In this document: in pieces, positions 1 through 11,203 of the stretch
How the letters are laid out: each line of letters starts with the position of its first letter
Position numbering within the stretch: the stretch's first letter is position 1
NCBI GenBank assembly: GCA_013423385.1
Contig: BLZA01000018.1
Location: 558,001-622,000 of the forward strand
Reading direction: 5' to 3'
Source: Naganishia liquefaciens
Lineage: Eukaryota; Basidiomycota; Tremellomycetes; Filobasidiales; Filobasidiaceae
Length of the DNA stretch: 64,000 bases
The notes under the pieces: generated by a model
The model's database searches: none
Seen by the model: only the letters and a program-made list of their open reading frames with translations
Told to the model about the DNA's origin: nothing
Made by a program: the position numbers and the translations under genes

Positions 1-1546
1 ACTGTGACTGTCAAGAGGGACTTCCCCATCCTTGATCATGCTTCAAATATACGGATCCTCAATAGCACGCAAAGTTCTACCGGAAGAATTGTTGTTGGAG
101 ACAATCTTTCTCTCGGCTACAGATTTCTTCGGTGTGATCATAGCCTGCTTGGTGGACGATGGATACAGGAAAAAGAGAGTGGAGAAACAAAACTTGGCGA
201 GTCGTAGGTCTTCTGCTCAACGAAGGAAAGTCTGATTCCATGATTTGGCATGCGGCATAGAATTTTCGCAACATTTGTTCTGCAAGAGATAGGAAGACTT
301 GTCGCACTACCAACAATGGAGCAAGTTCAGGTAGGTCCCTTGAGGCATAAGTTTCTTGGATCAGCCCTGAGAAAAATCTTCAAGGTTCCGGTTGCAGAGA
401 TTATGTTAGCCAAATTCCGTTTGCGGAGGCGATAGTCTACGTCTGATGGATTATGGTTGATCAGAGGCTTGGGTGCGGGTATCAGCGCAGATGCATTGTC
501 AAGACATGGTTACAGGTTGCGCATCATTGGTAAGACACGCCTTTCACGAGAAGAGTCACACACTCAAACAACGTGATCCCAGAGATAGATCCCGCGGTAT
601 ATCACGCCACCAAAACATATTTCAATCTCGAGGCATTCCAAAAAGTCAACGTTGAAGATGGATTTCATTCAGTGACTAAGCGGGCGAGGCAAATCAAAAA
701 AGGCGGAAGTGATTATAATCTTGAGGATCTTGCAGATCTGGTAATTCACGACTGTTTTACTGGAGGAAGTGTGCCCATCGCGCTTTACACGGAGCAATTC
801 TGGTCCGACCTGACTTTGTCAATCAAGGCGACTGGACACCTAGTGGTGGTAGGTTCGAGCTAACCGAAGCTCCTGGAAGATAAAATGATATCGCTGACCT
901 GGATCAAGAACTTCGCCGGGGTCATCGAGAGCGAAATATCGCGAGCAATCTTGAGGACTTTGTGGCACTCCTTCCCGCAGTGTCGTGTCTTCGAGGACCA
1001 ATTCGGTCCATCAGGTGAATTTCAGGCAGGATCCTTGAAGAATGTGGCGAGTATCACGATTGAGCGAGGACCGGTTATAGAAGCTTACCGTGTGTCAGGT
1101 CTTTGTCTGTTCTGTAGGTACTTTTTGCAGATGGAACGACCGAAGTTGAGAAATACTCATAAAGAGCTGGCATAGATGTCGCACTCTCCTTTGCTCACGT
1201 TTCGCCCTGCTACACGCACAGATCTCCTCGAGTCCCCCCTTAGGTATGCCTCATTAGACTCGTGTTCCAGAATGGACTTCGACTTACGCTTTGACTTGTC
1301 AAATTCGATAGGGCACACGTGTTCAGCCATTTCCTATCTCGGGAGGTCCTTCCAGACCACTTTATCAATGAGTCTGAGGAAGAAGAGGCGCTCAACTCTG
1401 GCAGTAAAAGCGGTCGTTTAACAACAAAATTTCTGTTGGAAAGCGAGCACTCATCCTCCTTTCGCAAATGGAAGATGGACAGCGCCATTGCCACATGGGA
1501 AGCCATGCGAGAGATCATGCCTGTGAAGGCATGGGCTGCATATTAG
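1..1546 (+). CDS. Spermidine-synthase-like SAM-dependent methyltransferase, 5' partial
   Basis: The spliced product has 356 residues in the window; the N-terminus lies off the left edge. Inferred exons are <1-203, 261-330, 436-529, 583-848, 909-1043, 1099-1113, 1176-1243 and 1327-1546, and all phases close. The protein carries a SAM-binding glycine loop (GLGAGISADAL), then the acidic EIDPAVYHA motif created across the intron at 530-582, then VIHDCFTGGSVP and LVVNFAG. This order is typical of the spermidine synthase fold. In fungi such domains often follow membrane segments and are not proven aminopropyltransferases, so the substrate is unknown. Exon 6 is only 15 nt (VFVCS). Four of the seven introns begin GTAGGT. 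I see no lesion, so I treat it as intact. The family call is firm; the function is open. Confidence 0.85.
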
Positions 1547-2271
1547 GTTTCTTGGCATCAGACACCGAAGGACGAGATGACATGCAATCCAGACCTAAGG
1601 ACGCTCATATCTTATGTACTGGGGCTTTGCGAGCTGGCCTCCTACACGTTCCCTGTGTATAATATGGATGACTCGGAGCCGACAGGCTTACTGTAGTTCC
1701 GAAAAGTCTGAAGCTGGCAAATACCCAAGTGTGACCATCACAGATAGAAAGAGAATGCCGCGGACATGCAATCGGTCTTCCAAAAGCAACACTCTTGTAA
1801 GAGGACGAACGCTGCTGCCCAGCTCTTGCTGAAGGCCAGCACGCCCCTCTCGCCCCTCTTCTTCAGATGTTCGCTCAATTGGACAACGAGTAGGATAAGC
1901 AGGACAAAAGAGGATTGGGAATAGAATTACCAAATTGTTGTACAGTAGCAGAAAAGATAAACCGAGTACAAAAGGTCCTTTCTAGCTAGCTCTGCACTTG
2001 TAATCTCTTGTGACTTGTACTTGTAATTCAGCTGAACTCTAGCTTATCCCGTATCGCTTACGAGCTCAGCTGAAGAGCTGCTCTATAGACGTCATTCACC
2101 TTACAGCTACTAGACTAAATGTCAGGTTTCGCTCCGCGGCGGCTGCCACTGTTGCTTCCGCCGCCCGCATCGCGCGCATTGCGAGCCTCGCCAGCGAGCC
2201 CCGCCTGACAAGGGGTAAACGAGCCATCAAGTGCCCGAACCCCCCTCCACATTTTCAAGCTAAGTCTGCTT

Positions 2272-2478
2272 ATGCCCATTCTGTTATTGCACAACTTGCA
2301 GCCTTTGCAGCTTCTGCCGTGACATGCATTTCTCATCAGGGTTCTTGGGCTCCCTGCAGCTAGCTGACTTCTATCTAATTAGCCAAATCTGCCCGATTTG
2401 CCAGTGCACGACTTGCAGCCTTTGCAGCTCTCGCATTGAAAGTTTACAGTCACAGGGATCAAGGGCTCCCTTGTGCAA
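2272..2478 (+). repeat. Degenerate direct repeat, period about 118 bp
   Basis: Two neighbouring copies (about 2272-2360 and 2392-2478) share a core, TGCACRACTTGCAGCCTTTG, and both later carry a GGGCTCCC block. The remainder has drifted. It looks like an old tandem duplication. Confidence 0.6.
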
Positions 2479-2879
2479 ACTTCAGTTTGCCACCAATCCG
2501 ACGTCTATACAATGAAGCTCAAATCACTTGTACTGTAGAAACCCATTCTATTGAATCACGCTTTGCCACCCAAACGAGAAGCGTCACCGGCTCAGCATTG
2601 CTTTGCCTTTACAACTCGTCTCGCCAGTCTCGCTAGTCGTAGGTAACATTACCGCACGATCACTGTTCCCTTGTCTTCAGCCCCGCTATTGTGAACCCTT
2701 CAGTAGCTCCACTCTAGCACTTGTCATTGTCTCAGTTCTGACACCGAAGTAGAAGATCGTTGAATGTGCCAGTCTTTCCGGATATTCCGAGAGTAGCCGG
2801 ACTCATCCGATCTCATAATCGGTCACTGTTTAGTCATACAAGGCCGTCAGTTGGCGCCCCGTGCTAAGGAGCTTTACAA

Positions 2880-3345
2880 CTCTGCCGTCGTTGTATTGGG
2901 ATCTAGCACTGGCGATGTACTCTCATGATATAAGACGGGATTGAATACCTAACATGTAAGACGAGAAATAGCTAATCTTGATAAAGTCTTCCACTCAAGA
3001 TAACTTCTGGAATTAAACGTTTAGCCAACGGTGAATCATAGAGCACGAAGGTTATTACAACAGATAGGGAACCTAGCTATACACGCACATCCCGTTGGGC
3101 AACGAGCCAATGCAAAGGCTTTCCCAACGGATATTGCCGTATCGTACACTGCACTATTGCCGCGAACCAGTGATCTATTTCGCAATAGCAGATAGCATAG
3201 TCGTTGGATGAGGGATCTAGCACAAACGATGTACACTCATTACTTCAAGACAGGATCCTGCAATACCGGAAGTGGAAGACGCGGGTATCTAATCCTGAGA
3301 AAGTCTTGCACTCAAGGTAGCTTCGTAATTAAAAGGAATCCAAAG
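2880..3345 (+). repeat. Diverged direct repeat, two copies about 313 bp apart
   Basis: The copies lie at about 2880-3030 and 3195-3345. Both run through GGGATCTAGCAC, a CGATGTAC..TCAT block, a GAAGAC/TAAGAC block, an AAAGTCTT.CACTCAAG block and a final AATTAAA. Substitutions and small gaps are spread along the whole length, so the copying is old. The copies could be fragments of a mobile element, but no coding part is seen, so the family stays open. Confidence 0.6.
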
Positions 3346-3443
3346 GGTGCATCAAGATCATGACTAGGTCAGAATACAACTGAGAAAGGCTTCTATATGT
3401 ACGCATTCTAAACCAGTTGCTGTTCTTGATGTGGCTGGTGATA

Positions 3444-3491
3444 GACGAAGTCTCCTTGACGAAGTCTCCTTTACGAAGTCTTCTCGACGAA
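3444..3491 (+). repeat. Short tandem array, unit of 14-15 bp
   Basis: About three and a half units of GACGAAGTCTCCTT with small variants follow one another directly. No open frame of note covers them. Confidence 0.7.
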
Positions 3492-3883
3492 ACCCTGATG
3501 AGTCAGAAGGTCTTTGTCAATCAAGCAGAGCTGTCAGGCATTTTACGGTGACTTATGTCATCGTCCACTAAGCATTACATGTTAAGGGCCAACCGTCCTT
3601 GCTCAGTTCAGGCCGCAGCTCGACCTTATGATCGATAGCTGACAAGTCAAAAGACTAAGTTCAAGTACAAGCCGGATCCTGACGTGCCAAGTAGTGGGAC
3701 TACGCAGTGGTTATGTAATGCTCACCTGTCTTAGCAACTGCCTAACTTATGCTTGAGCTTCAATGCTGATGACGTAAGGTTTGCAAAGCCTGAGTCAAAG
3801 TATTGAACTTGCGCGTCAAACAATAAGATCTAATCTCGCCACCTTCAACTATAGGATTACAAGTCAGTCTGGATCTGTTTTTC

Positions 3884-4673
3884 TTATATAGCTAGTTTAG
3901 GAGGCAAAGGTATACCAGTCAAGGTTACAAGGGCTAACACAGTCATTTGGATGAGTACCAGTACGACGCGGCGAGCCCCAGCGCGTCGCAGTGACTCCCA
4001 GCGCGTCGCACCTGGGATCAGCACGCTCTCTACAATGTAGCTGCCTATAGGCAAAGAATCGGAGGTTGAGGCCGGAACCGTGTCCAAAAATACTTGTTCC
4101 TGGGGCGTCTGAGACCATGGAAGAGGCGTTGCATCTTGCGAGGAGGTTGAAGATCGCATTGAAAAGTCGGCAAAAGGATGTTGGGCTGGTGGCATGTTGA
4201 AAGGGGACAGACTTGCACCGAAAGGACGGGCTCCGGCCCCAAGTTCGGCGGAATGTGCGGTGGAGTATGGAATGAACAGGCTGCTGGAAATGCTGGGTAC
4301 AGATGCAGCCTTCGGTCGACACAAGGATGAAATGTGGGACCCCTCCAGCCCTTCAAAATGACTTATCCTTGCGCTGCGTTAGGCACACAGGAGCGGCGAT
4401 GGGCTCGGAATCGTCATTGCTAGTCATTGTCTGAGCGGCCTCATTATCGTTGACGGATAGAATAGAGGGCGATGGCATATTGTTTGGGTTGAGTGAAGCT
4501 CGGGAGCCAGCGCGTACGGTACTCAGAGCTCGAGTGGCGGGACGAATCCTTCTATGGGGCCCTTCAGGTACCATAGCGTTTGGAAGAGGCGATTTTGCAG
4601 CCCAAGGGTCATAGGTGATTTCGCTAAACGAAGGGAGGATTTTGATGTTGAAGTCTTCTGTCGCTTTATTCAA
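3884..4673 (-). CDS. Uncertain two-exon hypothetical protein
   Basis: Two minus-strand open frames can be joined by one intron with GT and AG ends (roughly 4366 down to 4294). The joined product is Ser/Pro/Ala-rich and ends in a hydrophobic stretch (VVLVLIQMTVLALVTL) that could be a C-terminal membrane anchor. The first frame has no ATG at its 5' end. The first internal ATG is near 4593, so either translation starts there or an upstream exon is missing. I know no family for it. The low-complexity sequence and the neighbouring repeats make a chance frame possible. Confidence 0.3.
3977..4010. repeat. 20-bp tandem duplication
   Basis: CCCAGCGCGTCGCA occurs twice, with starts 20 bp apart. It lies inside the doubtful minus-strand frame. 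Confidence 0.7.
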
Positions 4674-5127
4674 CGTTCACGTGAAGGGGGAGCTGCTCAA
4701 TGTCGGCGGCCGGATGTACAAATTAGGAGATGACAGACGCAACTCTAGATGAAATGGCCATTTGGGCAATGTGATCTATTTGGGCTCTGTCATCTTTTTT
4801 GGCTGGGGATTTTAGCGCGATTCCATCTCCGCTGTCATCTGACAGGCAGAGAGGACATGGAATTCAAACCCCCTTTTGTTTCGCCCTCTTGTGTCATTGT
4901 GCATGTCAACTGCGCTGGGTTTCCCCTTCCTCGCATACTCGAGCGAGGGATCTGCCTCCGAAAAACGCGCGGACGGACCCGACGCCCGTTGTATTTTGGA
5001 TCCGCGCTCCACGTGCGGCGGCCGTGGGGAAGTCACGTAACCCGGCGCCGCCCTTGGCCCTAGAAGGCGGGGAACGGGAATACGCATCGAGTGCAGAGCG
5101 GCACAGAGGCAGTCGTCCCGAGCGAAC
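4674..5127 (+). promoter_or_regulatory. Upstream region of the first Zn2Cys6 gene
   Basis: About 450 bp without a supported gene. A perfect 10-bp palindrome with a CACGTG core (TTCACGTGAA, 4676-4685) could bind a bHLH factor. A GTCACGTAAC site lies at about 5033, within 100 bp of the ATG. No clear TATA box is seen. This is inferred from sequence only. Confidence 0.4.
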
Positions 5128-8100
5128 ATGACTTATCCACACACGCACGACCACCATCCCCGTTGGAGAGGACCGTTGCCATTGGCGTTGCCAATACCAC
5201 CACCGCCATCGCTACCGCCTCCGTTGCCAGCACCTGCAGCGACAACGGCGGGCGCGTCCATTAGCGCGCGCACAACGAGTTCGCCCGTGAGTGCGATTTC
5301 GAGGACGCTCGAGGGCGCGACGAGGGAAGGGGTCATGATCGAGGGTCGGCCGGGGGAGGGCAGTGGTGCGTGGTATGGAAGGCCGGAGTATGGCGAGCGG
5401 GGGTATCAGCAGGGGTATCAGCAGGGGTATCAGCAGGGCTATCCGGTGGGGCAGCATCCGTATCATCCGCAGACACAGCATTCGTCGCAGACGTCGCAGC
5501 AGCAGCAGCAGCATCATCCAACGCATCAGTATCCTTCGGCGCCGGATATGCGGGAATATCTCTACCCGGAATCCTCCACGACGTCAGCATCGAAACGCAA
5601 ACATCCCAGCAGTGAAACCCATCCTGCGCCCCTCCGTCCCTACCCGTCCTTTCCGCCGCCACAAGACCCACAAGCACACGCCTCATCCTCCACTCTGTCC
5701 GCCGCTCCGCCACCCAACTTTGTTGCATGCACGAAATGCCGCCATCGCAAGATCAAGTGCGGCGGCCAACGTCCCGTCTGTGAAAATTGCGAGAAAAAGG
5801 GCCTCGTGTGCGTGTATGATGTGGTTGTGAAGCGGCGTGGGCCGGACAAGAAGCCCGGAGGAAGAGTGAAGAAGCGGCATAGCGGGAGTGTGACGGTGGA
5901 GGGTGAGGTGCAACAGGAGGTGCCGACCATGTCGACGATGACAACAGCGACAACAATCAGGCGCGAACCGCACGCGAATGTATCCCCGACATCGACGAAT
6001 ACGCCTTCCTCGAGCAGCTCGGTACCAGACCAGACAAGACTGCATTGGCATCTTGGAGGCGACCACACAACGACGGTCCCCACAACGTCCTCCAATTCCC
6101 CCGAGACGGTGCTTTCTATTCCGCGATCCCGCGAGCAGAGTACATCATCGGCGCCTCATCATGCGTCCTACATATCGGCGCACAACGTCCCGCCATCGAT
6201 CCCTTACAAGTATGGATCGACGTTTGTTCCGCCGCCATTGCCGCCGTCGTCGGCGGGGGCGCATTCGTTCCCGCACGATCAAGGGATGGGTTACCCGCCA
6301 AATGCAGTCCCGGGTTGGACATCGGCATATCCACCGCCTCTTCCCGTTCCCTCCGTCCCGCGGTACACCAACACGTCATTTCAGGCGCACAACCCGCCCG
6401 CGATGCACCGCCCGCCTCCGCTTGACGTCTCGCAGGGCTGGCCACATGCGCCGCCGCTGTCGCCGCCGCCGCAGCAGCAGCAGCAGCAGCAGCAACAGAC
6501 GCACGAAGTATGGAGTCCGAGCGTCGTGGGCAAGCTGGGAATGGCGGATCTTGTGACGGGCTATGATCCCGTGCAGCATATCGCCGTCGGGGCGAATGTC
6601 GGGTCGGAGATGGAGAATGAAGCGAGCGTGATGATGGTCAAGAGGTGGGTCGCGAGGGTTCTCAGCTATGCCTTTTGCGCACATGACGGCTGATCGGTCG
6701 TGTTAGTGAGAATGGAGATCATTTGACAGACGAATCACGCGTACGGCTGTACGCGGGAGAAGACGCCTTTGTGCGCGGTCTCAAGCTCGAGCGACTGCCT
6801 GATACGTCGTATGCACGGGAGAGCGATTGGGCGTGGATGACGGGTTTGTTTAGCACGAATTGGCAAGAAGGAATACGGATCTTGGATACCGAATTGCGGT
6901 TTTTGTGAGTCGTCGCGGGTGCGGGTGGGTCGAGTAGGCTAGGCAGGCGGCTAACTCGGTGCGCGCAGCTTTGACATGAATATGCAGTGGTTCCAATTTC
7001 TCAACCGGTCGCTGTTTTTCACAACGCTCTATCACGAGATTGATCGGTACGAGATCCAGCCGGCCTTGATTCTTGCCATGCTGGCCGTGACGACTCTTGT
7101 CAAATCAGCAAATCAAGGTCCGCACGCCGTCGGCAAGCAGAACGCCATCACGTTTGCCGACGCCGCACGCTCGATGATCCAGCAGTCGATCGTCGCTAAT
7201 AAAGTCGACCCAACGCTCGCCCAGGCTGCGCTCGTGCTCATGGCGTTTGAATTCTACCCGTATCCGCAACATTCGCAGGAACGGACGATCAGCGCCGTGC
7301 ACCTATTCGACAGTATTGCGCACATGTTTCAGCTGCTTGCCGGGGACGTATCGGACGACAGGGTGTCCATTTTTATTCCCGGGGCGGTACCCGTCTTGAC
7401 AATCACAAGTGCACCGACGACGGTAACGACCACGCACGAGGAGATCGTTCGATCGAGTCAAGAAGCGGAAGAAGAGGAAGAGATCCAGCAGCTCGTCAAG
7501 TGGTCGCCGCAGCCGCAGTGGCCCGTGCACTGGAGTGTCGCTCAGGTGCGGCAAGATGAGGCGCGAAGAATGTGCTGGACGGCGTCGTCGATGATTGCGA
7601 ATCTAAGTCTGTGGATGCACACGCTTGGGATGCACCCGCCCGACTTGTACATGACAAATCCGGCCAACGTGAGTTCGCGGTGTGGATTTTCCGGGAGAAG
7701 GGAGGGGACGTGCCTCGCTGACCGGCGTCGTAGTACGCATTATTTTTCCCCGCCGAGCCGCTGCTCGTCAACAAGGCACCCGTCATCGGCAAGCAGACCA
7801 TGTGGGCGCTATACAATCGCGTCGTCTTGCTCTGGCATTTCACGCTGAAAGCCCATCATATGGACATGCCGTCGGAAACGCGCGCGGGGTTGTACGAACA
7901 AATCTGGCACGAGACCCACCGGATCGAGGGAGCGCTGTTTCATATTGGGATGAACGTCGGTCAGACGCAACAATGGCAGGCGCGGGACTGGATCGTCAAT
8001 ATCCTGTCCCTCATCACTGACAACTTTTCAAAGTTTACGCCCGCCATGTTGGCGGGCCGGACGGACGCGGCGGCGCGCGATGAAGGTTACCGAAGCTGGG

Positions 8101-8549
8101 TCAAGCAGCAGACCGAGCTGGGCGCATTGTTGCGCGGGATGGCGGCGGTCGGCGCGGCGACGCAGCGTGCAGAGGGACAAACACTGCCGCCGCCACCGGC
8201 GGTTGTCAGTCGGCCATTCTTTGCGTGGCCGTTGATGCATATGGTACACAAGTGAGTCTCCGGCCCCAAAATTGCTCGACATCTCAATCGCTCATGCTCT
8301 TGCATCTGCATTTCTAGTGCCCTGACGACCTTCCACCTCGACCCGACCCGGTTCGAAACGATCAAGATCGCCGCCTCGGTGCTCGCCGTCGTCCAGACCA
8401 TCTCGGATAGCTGGCCCAACGCCGTCCTGCATCGGGAGCTCGGCAGGCTGCGCGCCGAACTGGACCGGATCGTCGCGGGCGGAGGGCTACCGGCGGATTG
8501 GCGGACGCGGCCGATCTTGAGAGAGGGCGAAGGACAACGGGCGGCGTGA
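5128..8549 (+). CDS. Zn2Cys6 transcription factor with fungal-specific TF domain
   Basis: Five exons (5128-6644, 6707-6904, 6969-7668, 7734-8251, 8318-8549) give a 1054-aa protein. A binuclear zinc cluster has Cys at residues 201, 204, 211, 218, 221 and 228, with a basic HRKIK run, as in Gal4-type DNA-binding domains. The sequence before the cluster is low complexity. It includes three copies of a YQQG unit encoded by a perfect 12-bp repeat near 5401 and short Gln runs, and a nine-Gln run lies near residue 450. Exons 3-5 encode a helical region that fits the fungal-specific transcription factor domain. The start is the first in-frame ATG. Target genes are unknown; the lectin gene lies just downstream in the same orientation. 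Confidence 0.88.
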
Positions 8550-8831
8550 GAAGAGAGCGAAAGGAAAGGGGGTGGCGGGGCGGTGTCGGCGGATTGATTG
8601 ATCAGCGTTGTATCTGGGCCATCAGGTGATCTGTGTGCATGTGATGGGCGTTCCTGGCCAGCTGACACGACGGCCGTGGCCCGTTCAGCTGCCCGTTCCT
8701 CGCCGTACACCGCCCCAAAGGCTAGATTTCCCACCTGAAACGCGCGGATGCTGCCGATTTGGTTCCGCGCACCTGACCTATTACGTAGGGGATAGCCGTC
8801 TCGGTGGGGTCGCCCAGCAATCATGCAAGGG

Positions 8832-8841
8832 CTATATATAG
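8832..8841 (+). promoter_or_regulatory. TATA box of the lectin gene
   Basis: CTATATATAG lies about 67 bp before the lectin ATG at 8908, a normal distance for a strongly expressed fungal secretory gene. A C-rich stretch follows before the start codon. Confidence 0.6.
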
Positions 8842-8907
8842 GTCAGTCTTGAATCCATCGCATCGCATCCCATCCCATTTATTCCCTTTACCACCCATCA
8901 ATCCACA

Positions 8908-10421
8908 ATGCTCGCCACGTCACTCATCACCTGCCTCGCCGTCCTGGCGCACCTGACCACGGCAACCCCTATCAAACGCGCCCCGGGCGTATTCAACATC
9001 CGCCCATCCGGCGCCACTTCATTCGTGCGTACTCGCACGGCTCCCTCCCGTCTGTATTTGTTTGGATCCTCATACTAACAACCCTTGATACTAGTGCCTC
9101 GGTACAGTCCAGACCCCTGCAAACGGAGTGGCACTGTACAATATCCCCTGCGCTCGTCCCTCCGGTTCGGACCCGGCCTACCTCGCTTTCGAGTTTGAGC
9201 CGACGGTCCCCGGCGCGGTAAGGCTACAGGGTACCAACTTTTGCGTCGATGCGGGACTCGGTAAGTGGTTCGGGTTAATCCGAGATTTTTTCTCGTTGCG
9301 GGTCTCATGCGTGTTTTGTATAGGCTTCAACGAACGTAAATAGCATTGCCTGTTCCGACTGTTTCGCCGAACACTCATGGCAGTTCTGCTTTATAGTCAA
9401 GCTATGGACCTGTTACCCTTCCCTAGCGCAGCAAAATTGGGTATTCACGGGCGACAACCACCTCGCGCTGTTTGGCGGCACCAATTGCGTTTCGTACAAC
9501 GGCGGCGGCTGCGGACTCGGAGGATGCGCACCGGGCACTGTCAGGGTACGTCTTTTCCCCTTTCCCATGAGGATTGAATGATGGAATCGACACACGATGG
9601 AATACCCCCAGTGTGGACCGGATCAATACCAGATATGGACGCTTACCGCGCCGGACACGCCCCCGCCGACGACCACCTCGACAACGGTGCCCCCACCGAC
9701 GGCAACGGGCGTCGAACTCCACTGGGCCGGACCCACAGGCCAGCAATGCCTCGGTCTGACGCTCCGTGGTGCATCGGATGGAACGATCGTCAACATGTAC
9801 GCCGCCTCCCCCTCCTCCGCTCGTTCACCCCGACTGATACCGATTCCCCCCACCCACCCAAAAAAGGGGCGGATGTATCCCCTTCAACGACCGCTTCAAG
9901 AACACCCAGCTGTGGGATATCCCGGCGAAGAATAGCGCCGGACCTATCAGACTTGCAGGGACGAACCAATGTCTCGATGCCGGATCGCAGCCGCTCGCGA
10001 ATGGCCGTACGCTCAAGACATGGACATGGTGCGTTTCAGGAGAGTCCCTGGTATGTGCTTCCGATACTGATGCGGTTCTACCCTGGAACAGCTACGAAGG
10101 GTTGTATCAGCAAACATGGTACCGAACCGCGGACGATCATCTCGCCATCGTTGGAGACAGTACGTGGAACCCATTCTCCCCCCCCCGGTCTCCTATCTTT
10201 CATGCGCGGCTGACATTTGTGTGTTCGCGGGTACAGCGCAATGCATGGACGTCCGACGGGACCCGGATCCGAATGTATTGGGGAATGTCCAGACTTGGCA
10301 ATGCGTCGGAGGTAATCCGCAGCAGGTGCGTGTGTCTTCGAGTGTCCTTGTACATGCGGGTGGTCGAAAGCGGGTTTACTGATGCTGTGGGTTCCCGTGC
10401 GGTTAGATATTTACGACGTAG
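8908..10421 (+). CDS. Secreted protein with two ricin-B-type lectin-like domains
   Basis: Nine exons give 320 aa: 8908-9024, 9095-9260, 9324-9335, 9397-9545, 9612-9796, 9867-10028, 10092-10159, 10237-10325 and 10407-10421. A signal peptide (MLATSLITCLAVLAHLTTA) is followed by a KR site that could be cut by a Kex2-type protease. Two Cys-rich beta-trefoil-like halves flank a Pro/Thr linker (about residues 161-181). The end reads WQCVGGNPQQIFTT, the classic Q-x-W repeat ending. There is no catalytic ricin A-like part, so it is a lectin and not a toxin enzyme. It probably binds sugars outside the cell. One internal exon has 12 nt and the last coding exon has 15 nt. The sugar specificity is unknown. 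Confidence 0.85.
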
Positions 10422-11203
10422 GCCGGAACTGGACGACACGAGTTGAATGGGTGTAGCCGTGTGCGGACCGCTACAAAGTGAAAAGGACACTATGAGGGAC
10501 TCTCTTGATTGAAAAAATCTTGTTGAATATGGACAATGAGGTATACGATTTTTCTCTTGTTGCCCAACGTACCCAACCTGCGCGGCAATGATTCACAAGC
10601 TCGGCTACATGCATCGAGCAGGTGTCATCTCAACCACTCGCAGCTCAGCCTCAGTCGCTTGGGTTGCTCGCTTGGTATCAGCAACGGATTAATTTCCACT
10701 TGATAGACAAAATGACGCGACTAGACATGCGATGACGAAAACCCGGCCATTATTCATAGAAGATGTCTAGCGATCCCTCGCGCGGTCTGTGCTCGGTGTC
10801 TAGAAATCATGGCCGCTTGAGAGTATCCCTCGCTTATTCGTCGTCATACACAAGGCGAGGTGTCACTTGGCATCTCTGCGCCTGTATCCCTCTTATAAAG
10901 TCAGTCAACTTTCATTGTGACAAGCGTATTTCCCAGTTCCGCGGGATTGCGTTGCAGCCTCGACTTGCACAAAAAACCCAAGGCGATTGCAGCTTGACCG
11001 GTTCGCAGGATACTTGATGTAAGTGCGGCATACAAATCGACCAAACGGACATAATTGATACAACCAACAATTCATTATCATTCCACTTGACAAACGTCGT
11101 GTTTTTTTCTCGTTTCTCTCCAGTCCGCAACACTGAAAACACTACCGACCCGATGCAACTCGTCATTTCATCCAGAGTCTCTTGCTGACGCACCGACGTC
11201 TCT
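10422..11203. other. Intergenic, nothing recognised
   Basis: The lectin (plus) and the NmrA-like gene (minus) converge here. Short open frames on both strands resemble nothing I know. No tRNA-like B box or strong repeat is seen. Confidence 0.6.

Larger units (their letters stand above)
1547..3883. other. Gene-poor, AT-richer stretch with degenerate repeats
   Basis: About 2.3 kb between the methyltransferase stop and the next possible gene. Open frames here are short and look like no protein family I know, on either strand. The stretch holds two pairs of diverged direct repeats and one short tandem array, listed separately. Base composition is less GC-rich than in the neighbouring genes. It may be decayed mobile DNA, but no protein remnant or clear terminal repeat lets me name a family. 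Confidence 0.6.

Noticed and set aside
573-1546. The left-edge gene read as a broken pseudogene
   Set aside because: The short separate frames join through seven normal introns into one intact methyltransferase with closed phases.
8908-10421. Lectin gene read as a ribosome-inactivating toxin
   Set aside because: Only sugar-binding-type halves are present; there is no N-glycosidase A-chain-like domain.
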